From Fen-549 sp050011315 (GTDB taxonomy: Bacteria; Actinomycetota; Thermoleophilia; Gaiellales; Gaiellaceae), in assembly GCA_050011315.1 (NCBI GenBank), contig JBEKJI010000001.1:186001-250000 (forward strand): DNA of 64,000 nucleotides, given 5' to 3'. This document shows positions 33,287 through 41,634 of this stretch, piece after piece; the first letter of the stretch is position 1; each line of letters starts with the position of its first letter. Both the position numbers and the translations under genes were made by a program. The notes beneath the pieces are model-generated. The model saw nothing but the letters and a program-made list of their open reading frames with translations, made no database searches and had not been told where the DNA came from.

Positions 33287-33961
33287 CTAGCGTTCTCGAA
33301 CAGCCCTCGCAAGAGCTACGACCTCGACATGGCGGCAACCGGCCTTGCGCAGAGCCCCGGCGCAGACCGAAGCGGTGGCTCCGCTCGTGTAGACATCGTC
33401 GACGATACAGACCGAGCTGGGCGGCTTGGCGCCCCTGCAAGCTCGGAAGGCGCGTTCGACATTCTTGCTGCGCTCCGACAGCGCCAGACCGCGCTGGCGC
33501 CTGGGCGAGCCGACGCGCTCGAGCAGCCGTTGCAACGGGAGTTCCCAGAGAAGCGCCAGCTCGGCGGCAAGCGCTCCGGCCGGGTGAAAGCCGCGGCTGA
33601 GCGAGCGCTCGCGCTGAGCCGGCACGAAGGTGAGCGCCTTCACCTGCGGGCGCGGGATCACCTCCGCGAGCAGCTCCGCCGCGATGCCCGCCAAACGCCG
33701 CTGTCCCCGCTCCTTCCAGGACCCGATCAGCCTCGGCACAGGTCCCGAGTAAGAGAGCGCAGAGCGCGCCTGGGCGAAGGCGATCCGGCGTCCGGCGCAC
33801 TCCAGGCAGCGAGCAACCGGCCAGGCGGTCGGAGTGCCGCAACGCGCACACAGCGGCCCGAGTAGGCGCGGTAGCAGCTCGCGGCAGCGAGAGCAAAGCT
33901 CGGGCCCCGGTTCGCCGCAGGCCGCGCAGCGGGAGGGAAAGAGAAGCTCGAGCAGGGGCAC
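33287..33961 (-). CDS. comF: ComF family phosphoribosyltransferase-like protein
   Basis: 224 residues from GTG 33961. The N-terminal zinc ribbon is complete (CAACGEPGPELCSRC, CARCGTP, RCLECAG). The C-terminal PRTase fold has VCIVDDVYTSGATASVCAGA and the second half ERSKNVERAFRACRG. ComF proteins act in DNA uptake for transformation and single-strand processing in several bacteria; an orphan pilin is present elsewhere in the window. No ribosome binding site is obvious. The region around its start is partly duplicated near 35859. Confidence 0.9.
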   Translation of the reverse strand: MPLLELLFPSRCAACGEPGPELCSRCRELLPRLLGPLCARCGTPTAWPVARCLECAGRRIAFAQARSALSYSGPVPRLIGSWKERGQRRLAGIAAELLAEVIPRPQVKALTFVPAQRERSLSRGFHPAGALAAELALLWELPLQRLLERVGSPRRQRGLALSERSKNVERAFRACRGAKPPSSVCIVDDVYTSGATASVCAGALRKAGCRHVEVVALARAVRER

Positions 33962-34021
33962 GGACTCACGCTAGAGCGCGAGCCGTGCCGTCTTTGTGTC
34001 GTTTTCGTGCCGTTGTCTGCG

Positions 34022-35596
34022 CTACCCCGGTAACACCGGTAGAGAGACGACCGTAAACGTCTGCTCGGCGGCGAACGCGGAGCCCGCGAAGCTCGAGTCG
34101 ATCGCCTGCACGCTCCAGTAGTAGGTGCCGCCGTGCAAACCGGTCAGTGTGAGACTCCTCCGCTCCTGCGCGTTTCCCAATTCCGGCAGCAGCCGGCGGC
34201 CGTTCGGAAGAGCCGCGGGCGAGAGCACTTGCGAGCCACCCGGAGTTTTCCCGACCCTGACGTTGTAACTGAGGCCTGCAGACGGAGTCTTCGAATCCGT
34301 TGCCGACTCCCAGGAGAGTTTCACTTGGTTGCCGGTGACAACGCTGGTGAGGTTGGCGGAAGCGCCCGGGGCGTGGTTCGCGTTCGCGCTTGTGTTCCGG
34401 TACAGCCTGCTGACGAAACCGTGGCCCGTGTTTCCGGCCAGGAGAAAGTCGAGTCGACCGTCGGAGTTGTAGTCGCCCCACGCGGCCGCTCCCTGCTCGA
34501 CTCCGGCCAGGTGCGCCTTGATGTCGCTGAAGGCGCTCAGATTTCCGTAGCCACTCGAACGGTAGACCTTGGTGACGCGTACGAGGTTCGCATAACCGTG
34601 GACGCCCGTGAGCAGGATGTCGGGGCGGCCGTCCGAGTTGTAGTCACCCCAGCCTCCCGAGCTCCAGATGAAACCCGCCAGGTGCGCCTGGATGTCTTTG
34701 AAGACGCCGTTTCCGCCGCCACGGTAGACCCTGGAGATCTGCTGGTCGCCATGGGCGCCGGTGAGCAGGAGGTCGAGGCGACCGTCGGAGTTGTAGTCGC
34801 CCCAGACGGCACAGCCGCCCGAGACGCCGATCAGATGCGCGTGGATGTCTACAAAGGTGCCGCCGCCTTGGTTGTGGTAGACCTTCGCGATCTCTTTCGA
34901 GCCCGTATAGCCCGTGAGCACGATGTCGAGCTTGCCGTCGGAGTCGTAGTCGCCCCAAGCGGCCGAGCTGTTGTAGCAGACACCCGTCAGGTTCGCTTGG
35001 ATGTCGGTGAACGAACCCCCTCCGTTGTTTCGGTAGATCCTGGCAACGGGAGGCGTGCTGGCGCTACTGCCCAAGAGGAAGCCGGTGAGCAGGATATCCG
35101 GGCGACCGTCCGAGTTGTAGTCGCCCCAGGCGAGCGAGCCGCCCGAGACCCCGGGCAGGTTGAGAGCCGGCGTGAAGGTTCCGTCGCCGTTGTTGTGGTA
35201 GAGAGTGGTGGCAGCGGTGTGGGGGTTGATCGCACCCGCAATCAGAAGGTCGAGGCGACCGTCGGAGTCGTAATCCCCCCAGGCAACGGCGCCGTCGTAG
35301 AGAGGGGTCAGGTTCGCCTGGCTGTCCACGCTGAAGGTTCCGTCGCCGTTGTTGTGGTAGAGCCTGGCGACCGGGTTTTTCGACGAGTCCGCGCCCGTTA
35401 TCACGAAGTCGAGGCGCCCATCCGAGTCGTAGTCGCCCCAAGCGACGGCCGAACTGGTGACGCCCGCCAGGCTGACGCCGCTGTTAGTGAACGGCGAGCC
35501 GCCCGGGGCACGACGAGCGCCTGAAGACGATGCGACAACACAGGCGACGACGACAAGGGCTACGAGGGTGGTCAGACACACCTTGGGCGAGGTCAT
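34022..35596 (-). CDS. Secreted VCBS/FG-GAP repeat protein 1
   Basis: 524 residues. Signal peptide VCLTTLVALVVVACVVASSS. At least seven FG-GAP/VCBS repeats follow, each containing SSAVAWGDYDSDGRLDFVIT and YHNNGDGTF; DYDSDGRLD-type loops are calcium-binding as in integrin propellers. A fibronectin-like C-terminal part (YNVRVGKTPGGSQ, LTGLHGGTYYWSVQAIDSSF) ends the protein. Probably exported and involved in adhesion or surface interactions. Lies 60 bases before comF. Paralogue of 35961-37844. Confidence 0.88.
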   Translation of the reverse strand: MTSPKVCLTTLVALVVVACVVASSSGARRAPGGSPFTNSGVSLAGVTSSAVAWGDYDSDGRLDFVITGADSSKNPVARLYHNNGDGTFSVDSQANLTPLYDGAVAWGDYDSDGRLDLLIAGAINPHTAATTLYHNNGDGTFTPALNLPGVSGGSLAWGDYNSDGRPDILLTGFLLGSSASTPPVARIYRNNGGGSFTDIQANLTGVCYNSSAAWGDYDSDGKLDIVLTGYTGSKEIAKVYHNQGGGTFVDIHAHLIGVSGGCAVWGDYNSDGRLDLLLTGAHGDQQISRVYRGGGNGVFKDIQAHLAGFIWSSGGWGDYNSDGRPDILLTGVHGYANLVRVTKVYRSSGYGNLSAFSDIKAHLAGVEQGAAAWGDYNSDGRLDFLLAGNTGHGFVSRLYRNTSANANHAPGASANLTSVVTGNQVKLSWESATDSKTPSAGLSYNVRVGKTPGGSQVLSPAALPNGRRLLPELGNAQERRSLTLTGLHGGTYYWSVQAIDSSFAGSAFAAEQTFTVVSLPVLPG

Positions 35597-35960
35597 CTCG
35601 ATCCTTTCCGGCGTCTCGGGTAAGGCCGGCTGCGCGAGCTGGATCGCGTCGCCGGCGAAGCGGCGGGTCGCATGGAATAACCGAAAGAGCAGAAAGCCAC
35701 GGCGACTCTCGATCTCGAGAAAGCCCGACGATCGTAGACCCTCGCGACCGGCGACTCAAGCGGCGAGAAGCGGAGGAAGCGAGAACGGCTATAGCGAATG
35801 CTCAGGATGCCGGCGTCGGCGGTGCAGCGGGTGGCGAAAAACAGCGCGAGCACGGACACGAGCTCACGCTAGAGCCCCAGCTGTGATTTGTTTGCGACGA
35901 TTCAGTGCCGGATTCGCGACGCTGGCGGAATCCGCGCCGTCATCCCCGCCTTTCTTCGCT
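35597..35960. other. Intergenic between VCBS genes, with a comF relic
   Basis: No intact gene. It includes a comF start-like segment (35815-35880). Other open frames are mirror images without protein character. Confidence 0.5.
35815..35880 (-). pseudogene. Relic of the comF 5' end
   Basis: Translates VSVLALFFATRCTADAG from GTG 35859, aligning with ComF VPLLELLFPSRCAACGEPG. The leader GCTCTAGCGTGAG also matches that of comF. Homology fades after about 15 residues, so no function is expected. Confidence 0.5.
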
Positions 35961-37844
35961 TTAACCGCTCTTGACGACCTTGAAGGCGAACAGAATGTGG
36001 TTCGCGTCGGCGGAGAGCTTCAGGCGGTACCGGCCGGCTTTGATCGGCTTTGCGCCGAAGATATGCTTGACCGTCATCGAGTGAGAGCCTTCGGAGGTTC
36101 CCGCCTTTTCTACTCTACGCACAATCAGCCACTTGGCGCCCTTCTTGAGCGAGAGCACATAGCCGAAGGTCTTGCTCGGCGAAGAGAAGCTGTAGACGAG
36201 CTTGACCGCCCCGGCCTGAGCCGGCGTGAAGCTCATCTTCGTCAGGTGGGCGAAGATCTTGCCGATTGAGAAGGACTTCACGACCGCGAAGGGAGAGCCG
36301 ACGAAGCCCGCGTCGACCGCCTGCACGCTCCAGTAGTAGGTGCCCGGCGCTAGGCCTACGAGCGTGAAGCTCGTTCTCTCGCCCACGTTTCCGGTCTGGG
36401 GTACGAGGCGCCTACCACTCCCTAGCGCCAGCGCCGAGACGATGTTGGAGCCACCCGGTTTGGTGCCCACACGCACGTTGTAGGAAAGGGCGGCGACAGG
36501 CGTCGTGTCGTCGGTCGCAGCGCTCCACGTGAGCGTCGTCCGACTGATACCAAGCGGGACGGAGACAGAGGAGGAGAGACTGGTCGGCGCTGTGGGGGTG
36601 CCGTTCGAGAGCGGCGTCGCGTTGCGGTAGACGTTGGCAAACATGTTCGAGCTGCTATCCGAGCCCGTCAGAGCGATGTCGAGCCTGCCGTCCGCGTCGT
36701 AGTCGCCCCAGGCGACCGACCCCGATATAACCCCGTCGAGACCAGTACCCGGTTCGTCTGTGAAGGTGTTGTTACCGTTGTTGTGGTACAGGTTGACGAG
36801 AGCGCCTAGGGAGTAGTTTTCACCCGTCACAAGGATGTCCGGCTTGCCGTCGTTGTCGTAATCACCCCAGGCGACCGAGCTGGCGTTGACGCCGACCAAA
36901 GGAATATCCAAGACGGTGAAGTGACCGCCCCCGTCGTTACGGTAGACCCGGGTGGTTCTGTAGATGCAGATTTGTGAGCTGTTCATGCCTGTGCATCCAG
37001 AGAGGAGGATGTCGGGCCGGCCATCCGAGTTGTAGTCGCCCCAGGCGACCGAGCCCGAGATGCCGATCAAGTGTGCCGCGGCGTCTTCCGTGAAGGTGCC
37101 GTCACCGTTGTTGTGGAAGAGCTTGGTGACGAACGAGGTGCAGTTGCTGCCCACGTTGTTACAGCCGGCCAGCAAGATGTCCGGATTACCGTCCGAGTCG
37201 TAGTCGCCCCAGGCGGCCGAAAAGGCGATAACGCCGGTCAGGCCTGCACTCGTGTCCTCTGTGAAGGTGCCGCCGCCGTTGTTTCGGTAGAGCTTGGTGA
37301 CGAAGGAGGTGCAGGACGACGACGTGCAGCCCGCTAGGAAGATGTCCTGCCTGCCGTCATTGTTGTAGTCGCCCCAGGCAACCGGACCGCCGATAACAGG
37401 CGACAGGTGTGCGCTCGTGTCCTCTGTGAAGGTGCCGTCGCCGTTGTTTCGGTAGAGCTTGGTGGCGAGATTATTGGAGATGTCGCGGCCCGTTATTAGG
37501 ATGTCGGGCCTGCCGTCATTGTTGTAGTCGCCCCAGGCAGCCACGCCGTTCCCGTTAATGGTCAGGCCCGCGCCCGCGTTCTCGGTGAAGCTGGCGCCGT
37601 TGTTCTCGTAGAGCTTGGGGAAAGACACGCTGTTTTCGCCAGTCAAGAGGATGTCGAGCTTGCCATCGGAGTTGTAGTCGCCCCAACCGACTGAGCCTAA
37701 TATGGTGCCGGTCAGGCCGGCGCCGATGTTGTTGAAGAGAGATCCGCCTCCGCCCGCGCTAGCGCGGCGGGCTCCGGCGAACTGGCTTGCCGTAACAATG
37801 AGCAGAAGAAGAGTAAAAAGGGCAACAGAACGAGGCGTTTTCAC
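35961..37844 (-). CDS. Secreted VCBS/FG-GAP repeat protein 2
   Basis: 627 residues. Signal peptide VALFTLLLLIVTASQFAGAR. About eight FG-GAP/VCBS repeats with GSVAWGDYNSDGRPDILLSG and YRNNGDGTFTEDTSA patterns, some with extra Cys pairs (LAGCTSSSCTSFV, AGCNNVGSNC). A fibronectin-like domain follows (LSYNVRVGTKPGGS, LVGLAPGTYYWSVQAVDAGF). Unlike paralogue 1 it has an added C-terminal beta domain of ~110 residues (MSFTPAQAGAVKLVYSF, KPIKAGRYRLKLSADAN). Predicted surface adhesin or binding protein. Confidence 0.88.
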   Translation of the reverse strand: MKTPRSVALFTLLLLIVTASQFAGARRASAGGGGSLFNNIGAGLTGTILGSVGWGDYNSDGKLDILLTGENSVSFPKLYENNGASFTENAGAGLTINGNGVAAWGDYNNDGRPDILITGRDISNNLATKLYRNNGDGTFTEDTSAHLSPVIGGPVAWGDYNNDGRQDIFLAGCTSSSCTSFVTKLYRNNGGGTFTEDTSAGLTGVIAFSAAWGDYDSDGNPDILLAGCNNVGSNCTSFVTKLFHNNGDGTFTEDAAAHLIGISGSVAWGDYNSDGRPDILLSGCTGMNSSQICIYRTTRVYRNDGGGHFTVLDIPLVGVNASSVAWGDYDNDGKPDILVTGENYSLGALVNLYHNNGNNTFTDEPGTGLDGVISGSVAWGDYDADGRLDIALTGSDSSSNMFANVYRNATPLSNGTPTAPTSLSSSVSVPLGISRTTLTWSAATDDTTPVAALSYNVRVGTKPGGSNIVSALALGSGRRLVPQTGNVGERTSFTLVGLAPGTYYWSVQAVDAGFVGSPFAVVKSFSIGKIFAHLTKMSFTPAQAGAVKLVYSFSSPSKTFGYVLSLKKGAKWLIVRRVEKAGTSEGSHSMTVKHIFGAKPIKAGRYRLKLSADANHILFAFKVVKSG

Positions 37845-38121
37845 GGCGAACTCCCTTCTCCGATCCGTAGGCTTCAGCGACCTGCCGGCCGAGTCTTAGG
37901 AGCAGACGAAGAATCGAGCGACCGGATCTCCTTGAAAATAGACCTCTCCCCGCGAGACTTCAAACTGGCGACTCCCGGCCGCGCCCGACGGTCCGGTGAA
38001 GCCGGCCTGGTCAACCTTAAACATGAGCGCCTTCCAGTTCTGCCCCGCGGGGACCAGTAGGCACCCGGCTCGATCGACTTCAGGCCGAAGGCCTGTCTGG
38101 CCGTCTCGTCGAGTAAGTGCC

Positions 38122-38904
38122 TCAGAGCCCGCGGGAAAGCCCGAGGCGCCCGCGCAGGAGCTCGTCGGCGGCTCGCAGCTGCTCTTGGTCGCCGATATCG
38201 AGCCACAGCTCCTCGAAGACGAAGCCGTAGACCGGCTCGCGCGAGTGCAACCAGGCGACGAAGTTGCCGGGCTGGTCGGGCGAGTTCCCCTCGGTGAGGT
38301 AGCGGTCGATCAGGGCGACGTGTCCGCCCGCGAAGACGTAGGAGGCGGTGGCGATCAGATCGCTCGGGGGCTGCTGCGGCTTCTCGACGAAGTCGAGCAC
38401 GCGCCCGTCCTCGCCCAGCACGACGACGCCGTAGAGCGAGACCAGCTCGCCGTCGGCCGAGCGATGTACGGCGACGCAGCTGACCGCAGAGCCATCCGCG
38501 CTCGCCGAACGTGAGCGCCAGAAATCAACCTGGGCTCTGAGCGAGAAATCGAACAGGTTGTCGCCGGCGACGACGAGCAGATCCTCGCCGCCGAGACCGG
38601 CCTGCTCGACCACGAAGCGGACGTCGGCGATCGCGCCCAGGCGTTCCTCGTTCGAGCGTGTGCGGTCGTCGTGGACGAGCGGGCGCAGACGGCCTCGGCG
38701 AGCCTCGGCCCAGCGCTCGAAGGCGCCGGCGAAGAGGGCGTTCGAGACGACGTGGAGCTCGCCGACCTCCTCGACCTCGTCGATCCGGTCGCAGACGTAG
38801 TCGAGCATCGGCCGCCCGGCCAGCGGCAGAAGTGGCTTCGCCGTCTCGTCGCTCAGAGGTCGCAAGCGAGTCGCGTACCCCGCAGCCAGTACCAGCGCCT
38901 TCAT
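38122..38904 (-). CDS. Sugar-phosphate nucleotidyltransferase
   Basis: 260 residues from ATG 38904. N-terminal signature MKALVLAAGYATRLRPLSDE, then KPLLPLAGRPMLDYV, VVAGDNLFDFSLRA with metal-binding Asp, VVLGEDGRVLDFVEKPQQPP, and FEELWLDIGDQEQLRAADEL. This is the RmlA/GalU-like NTP_transferase family, making NDP-sugars such as NDP-glucose or NDP-mannose; substrate cannot be assigned. A longer frame upstream lacks protein character. It shares an upstream motif with the cupin-ahcY transcript. Confidence 0.88.
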   Translation of the reverse strand: MKALVLAAGYATRLRPLSDETAKPLLPLAGRPMLDYVCDRIDEVEEVGELHVVSNALFAGAFERWAEARRGRLRPLVHDDRTRSNEERLGAIADVRFVVEQAGLGGEDLLVVAGDNLFDFSLRAQVDFWRSRSASADGSAVSCVAVHRSADGELVSLYGVVVLGEDGRVLDFVEKPQQPPSDLIATASYVFAGGHVALIDRYLTEGNSPDQPGNFVAWLHSREPVYGFVFEELWLDIGDQEQLRAADELLRGRLGLSRGL

Positions 38905-38951
38905 CTCCTGTTTCTTCTCCCGTACCCGGCGCCGTCCTGCGCCGGTTTCGG

Positions 38952-38980
38952 TTAAGAGTCTATTCCGGTAGGGATGTGCG
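38952..38980 (-). promoter_or_regulatory. Shared upstream motif, copy 1
   Basis: Minus-strand core CATCCCTACCGGAATAGACT, 48 bases before the nucleotidyltransferase start. A near-identical copy (one substitution in the core) stands 45 bases before the cupin gene at 40838-40864. Probably a common promoter or regulator site. Confidence 0.55.
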
Positions 38981-39098
38981 TCCGAGGGGGTCAAGCCGTG
39001 GATGCCAGTGGCCGAAGGGTTGTGAAGACGCACTGGTAGCGCGGTGAGCGGCCCTTCGGTTGCTGGCGCCACGGATCGGCCGCCTCGGGCGCGCAGGC

Positions 39099-40367
39099 CT
39101 AAGTCCCCTCGTTCCAGCTAGAGAGGTAGCGCACCTGCGCTTCGGTCAGGCGGTCGATCTCGACGCCCATGGTCTCGAGCTTGAGGCGCGCGATTTCCTT
39201 GTCGATCGGCTCGGGCACCGTATAGACCTTGTGCTCGAGCTCGCCCTTGTGCTGGACGGCGTACTCGGACGCGAGCGCCTGATTGGCGAAGGACATGTCC
39301 ATCACCTGGGCCGGGTGCCCCTCGGCGGCCGAGAGATTGACCAGACGACCTTCGGCGAGCAGGTAGATGCGACGGCCGTCGGTAAGCGTGAACTCCTCGA
39401 CGAACTCGCGCGTCTCGCGCGGCGCGGTGGCTTTCGCGCGCAGCGCCGGAATGTCGATCTCGACGTTGAAGTGCCCCGTGTTGGCGACGATGGCACCGTC
39501 CTGCATGCGCTCGAAGTGCTCGCCGGTGATGACATCCTTGTCGCCGGTCGCGGTGACGAAGACCTGACCGACCTCGGCCGCTTCCGCCATCGGCATGACG
39601 TCGAAGCCATCCATAACGGCCTCGATAGCGCGCAGCGGATCGACCTCGGTCACGATCACGCGCGCGCCCATGCCCTTGGCGCGCATGGCCAGACCGCGGC
39701 CGCACCAGCCGTAACCGGCGACGACGAACTTGCAACCGGCGAGAAGTACGTTGGTCGCGCGCAGAACGCCGTCGATGGTGGACTGGCCCGTGCCGTAGCG
39801 GTTGTCGAACATGTACTTGGTCTGCGCCTCGTTGACGGCGATGATCGGGTAGGCGAGCTTTCCTTCGGCCTCGAGCGCCTTCAGCCTGATGACGCCTGTC
39901 GTCGTCTCCTCGGTGCCGACGATCACCTCGGAAAGCTGCTCGGGACGCTTACCGTGCAGAACGCTGATGACGTCGGCGCCGTCGTCCATGGTCAGCTCGG
40001 GGTGGTGGTCGCAGGCGATCTCGATGTGGGAGTAGTAGGTGTCGTTGTCCTCGCCCTTGATCGCGTAGGTCGAGATCTCGAAGGCATCGACGAGCGCCGC
40101 GGCGACGTCGTCCTGGGTGGAGAGCGGGTTGGAGGCGCAGAGAACGACCGAGGCGCCCCCGGCCTTGAGCGTACGCATCAGATTCGCGGTCTCGCTGGTG
40201 ACATGGAGGCAGGCCGCTACGCGCCTGCCCTCGAGCGGCCGCTCGCGCTCGAAACGCTCGCGTATAGACCGGAGCACGGGCATCTGCCGCTCGGCCCACT
40301 CGATCCTGCGCACACCCTCGGCCGCCAGACCGATATCCCTGACGTCATGATCAATCGTCGTCGTCAA
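39099..40367 (-). CDS. ahcY: Adenosylhomocysteinase (SAH hydrolase)
   Basis: 422 residues. Conserved features: ACLHVTSETANLMRTL, CASNPLSTQDDVAAAL, AIKGEDNDTYYSHI, NEAQTKYMFDNRYGTGQS with the catalytic Lys/Asp pair, NAD-binding VVAGYGWCGRGLAMRAKG, and NTGHFNVEIDI. The long insertion of some bacterial forms is absent. It splits S-adenosylhomocysteine into adenosine and homocysteine, removing the product inhibitor of methyltransferases. It starts 21 bases after the cupin gene and is likely cotranscribed with it. Confidence 0.97.
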   Translation of the reverse strand: MTTTIDHDVRDIGLAAEGVRRIEWAERQMPVLRSIRERFERERPLEGRRVAACLHVTSETANLMRTLKAGGASVVLCASNPLSTQDDVAAALVDAFEISTYAIKGEDNDTYYSHIEIACDHHPELTMDDGADVISVLHGKRPEQLSEVIVGTEETTTGVIRLKALEAEGKLAYPIIAVNEAQTKYMFDNRYGTGQSTIDGVLRATNVLLAGCKFVVAGYGWCGRGLAMRAKGMGARVIVTEVDPLRAIEAVMDGFDVMPMAEAAEVGQVFVTATGDKDVITGEHFERMQDGAIVANTGHFNVEIDIPALRAKATAPRETREFVEEFTLTDGRRIYLLAEGRLVNLSAAEGHPAQVMDMSFANQALASEYAVQHKGELEHKVYTVPEPIDKEIARLKLETMGVEIDRLTEAQVRYLSSWNEGT

Positions 40368-40388
40368 CTTGCTCCCCTTTTCTTTCGC

Positions 40389-40793
40389 TCAGCTGTCGGC
40401 TCGACCGTAGAGATCTTCCAGCCGCACGACATCGTCCAGCTGCGGCGTCGAGACCTCGAACACTGTCGTGTCCTCGATCGCGCGCAGGCGGTGAACAGTC
40501 CCCGGCTTCAGGTGGAAGGCGATTCCGGGCCCGACGACCTCGCGGTTCGTCACCGCGTCGCCGGCCAGGGCCAGCTCGACCTCGGCCCGTCCGGACTGGA
40601 AGTACCAGGTCTCGTCTTTCTGGTTGTGGAACTGGAGACTGAGCGCGCTGCCGGCGCGGACGAAGAGAATCTTGCCCACGTACTGGTCTGTCTTGGCCCA
40701 GATCTGCTCCCAGCCCCACGGCTTGTCGATGCGCTCCTGCGGGAACGCGAAGGCGTCGAGGCCTTCGAAATTGGGTGAGGAGAGATTCTTCAT
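40389..40793 (-). CDS. Cupin, mannose-6-phosphate isomerase type II-like
   Basis: 134 residues, single cupin barrel. Motif 1 is LSLQFHNQKDETWYFQSGRA (two His/Glu metal ligands) and motif 2 PGTVHRLRAIED. Start PQERIDKPWGWEQIW resembles the C-terminal isomerase half of GDP-mannose pyrophosphorylases. It may isomerise or bind a sugar phosphate for the nucleotidyltransferases next door; the substrate is unknown. A palindrome-like CCGAATTCGG hairpin (40801-40822) lies just before its start. Confidence 0.8.
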   Translation of the reverse strand: MKNLSSPNFEGLDAFAFPQERIDKPWGWEQIWAKTDQYVGKILFVRAGSALSLQFHNQKDETWYFQSGRAEVELALAGDAVTNREVVGPGIAFHLKPGTVHRLRAIEDTTVFEVSTPQLDDVVRLEDLYGRADS

Positions 40794-40800
40794 GTCAGCG

Positions 40801-40822
40801 GTTATCTCCGAATTCGGATAAC
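40801..40822. promoter_or_regulatory. Near-palindrome upstream of the cupin-ahcY start
   Basis: GTTATC-T-CCGAATTCGG-ATAAC, a perfect 10-bp core with arms that pair around one bulged base. It lies 8-29 bases before the cupin ATG, within the 5' leader if transcription starts at the shared motif, so it could be an operator or an RNA hairpin near the ribosome site. Confidence 0.4.
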
Positions 40823-40837
40823 TCCAGGCGGCTCATC

Positions 40838-40864
40838 TTAGAGTCTGTTCCGGTAGGGATGTGC
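40838..40864 (-). promoter_or_regulatory. Shared upstream motif, copy 2
   Basis: Minus-strand core CATCCCTACCGGAACAGACT, matching 38952-38980. Spacing to the start codon (45 bases) is nearly the same as in copy 1. Confidence 0.55.
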
Positions 40865-40929
40865 AGGCCTGGCGGAATAGGCTCTTGAGACTCGCAGAGC
40901 CTGGCAGGCGGCTAGTGCGCTCGAGAAGC

Positions 40930-41634
40930 TCACGGGAGCCAGTCCGGGTGAGTGCCGACGAACTCCTCGGCGAGCCGTAGCTGTTTGGGTGTGTTGACCG
41001 TCAGCCAGGTGCCCTCGTGACGGAAGGCGTAGAGACGTCCTTCGCGCGCCAGCTCGGGAAAGGTCGTGCGCTCGTGGTCGCCGCGCTCGGGGAAACGCGC
41101 CAGCGCCTCGGGCTCGAGCACGTAGAGACCGATGTTGACCCAGTGCGGAAGCCTCGGCGACTCCTCGCTGAAGCCGGAAACGAACCCATCCTCGCGCAGC
41201 TCGACCAGCCCGAAGGGCGAGACGAGCGGCGAGACGGCCACGGTCGCGGCCGCACCGGAGGCACTGTGAGCGTCGTAGAGCTCGTCCAAATCGACGTCCA
41301 GGAGCTCGTCGCCGTTCATGGCGAAGATCGCTCCCGCGCCGGTCAGCTTGCCGGCACTGAGGCGGATGCCTCCGCCGCGCCCGAGCGGCTCCGGCTCCTC
41401 GACCGGGACGACCTCCAGGCCGAGGCCGGCGAGCTCGCGAAGGAACTCGTCTCCCTTCCCGGCGGCGCAGCTCAGGAGCACGCGCTCGACGCCGGCGTCG
41501 CGCAGACGGGCTATCTGATAGGCGACCAGCGGGCGCCCGGCGATCTGCACCAGCGGTTTCGGTTTTCCCTTCGCGGCTTCACCGAGACGCTCGGCCTTGC
41601 CACCAGCGAGGATGATCGCCTCGCGCGGTTTCAC
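40930..41634 (-). CDS. Nucleotidyltransferase, mannose-1-phosphate guanylyltransferase-like
   Basis: 234 residues from GTG 41634. Sequence: IILAGGKAERLGEAAKGKPK, KPLVQIAGRPLVAYQI, FAMNGDELLDVDLDELYDA, SPFGLVELREDGFVSGFSEE, HWVNIGLYVLEPEALARFPE, WLTVNTPKQLRLAEEF. This is the NTP_transferase fold with GGxxxRL and the Asp of GDEL. Family members make GDP-mannose or related NDP-heptoses; substrate unassigned. The start overlaps the ugd stop by four bases, so it belongs to that operon. Confidence 0.87.
   Translation of the reverse strand: MKPREAIILAGGKAERLGEAAKGKPKPLVQIAGRPLVAYQIARLRDAGVERVLLSCAAGKGDEFLRELAGLGLEVVPVEEPEPLGRGGGIRLSAGKLTGAGAIFAMNGDELLDVDLDELYDAHSASGAAATVAVSPLVSPFGLVELREDGFVSGFSEESPRLPHWVNIGLYVLEPEALARFPERGDHERTTFPELAREGRLYAFRHEGTWLTVNTPKQLRLAEEFVGTHPDWLP

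Noticed and set aside
33108..33896. 446-residue HPF frame
   Set aside because: Upstream part is Arg-rich antisense of comF; HPF family proteins start at MQLQVKGKNL.
40794..40929. SAH riboswitch upstream of cupin-ahcY
   Set aside because: No recognisable SAH riboswitch core; only the shared motif and a small near-palindrome.
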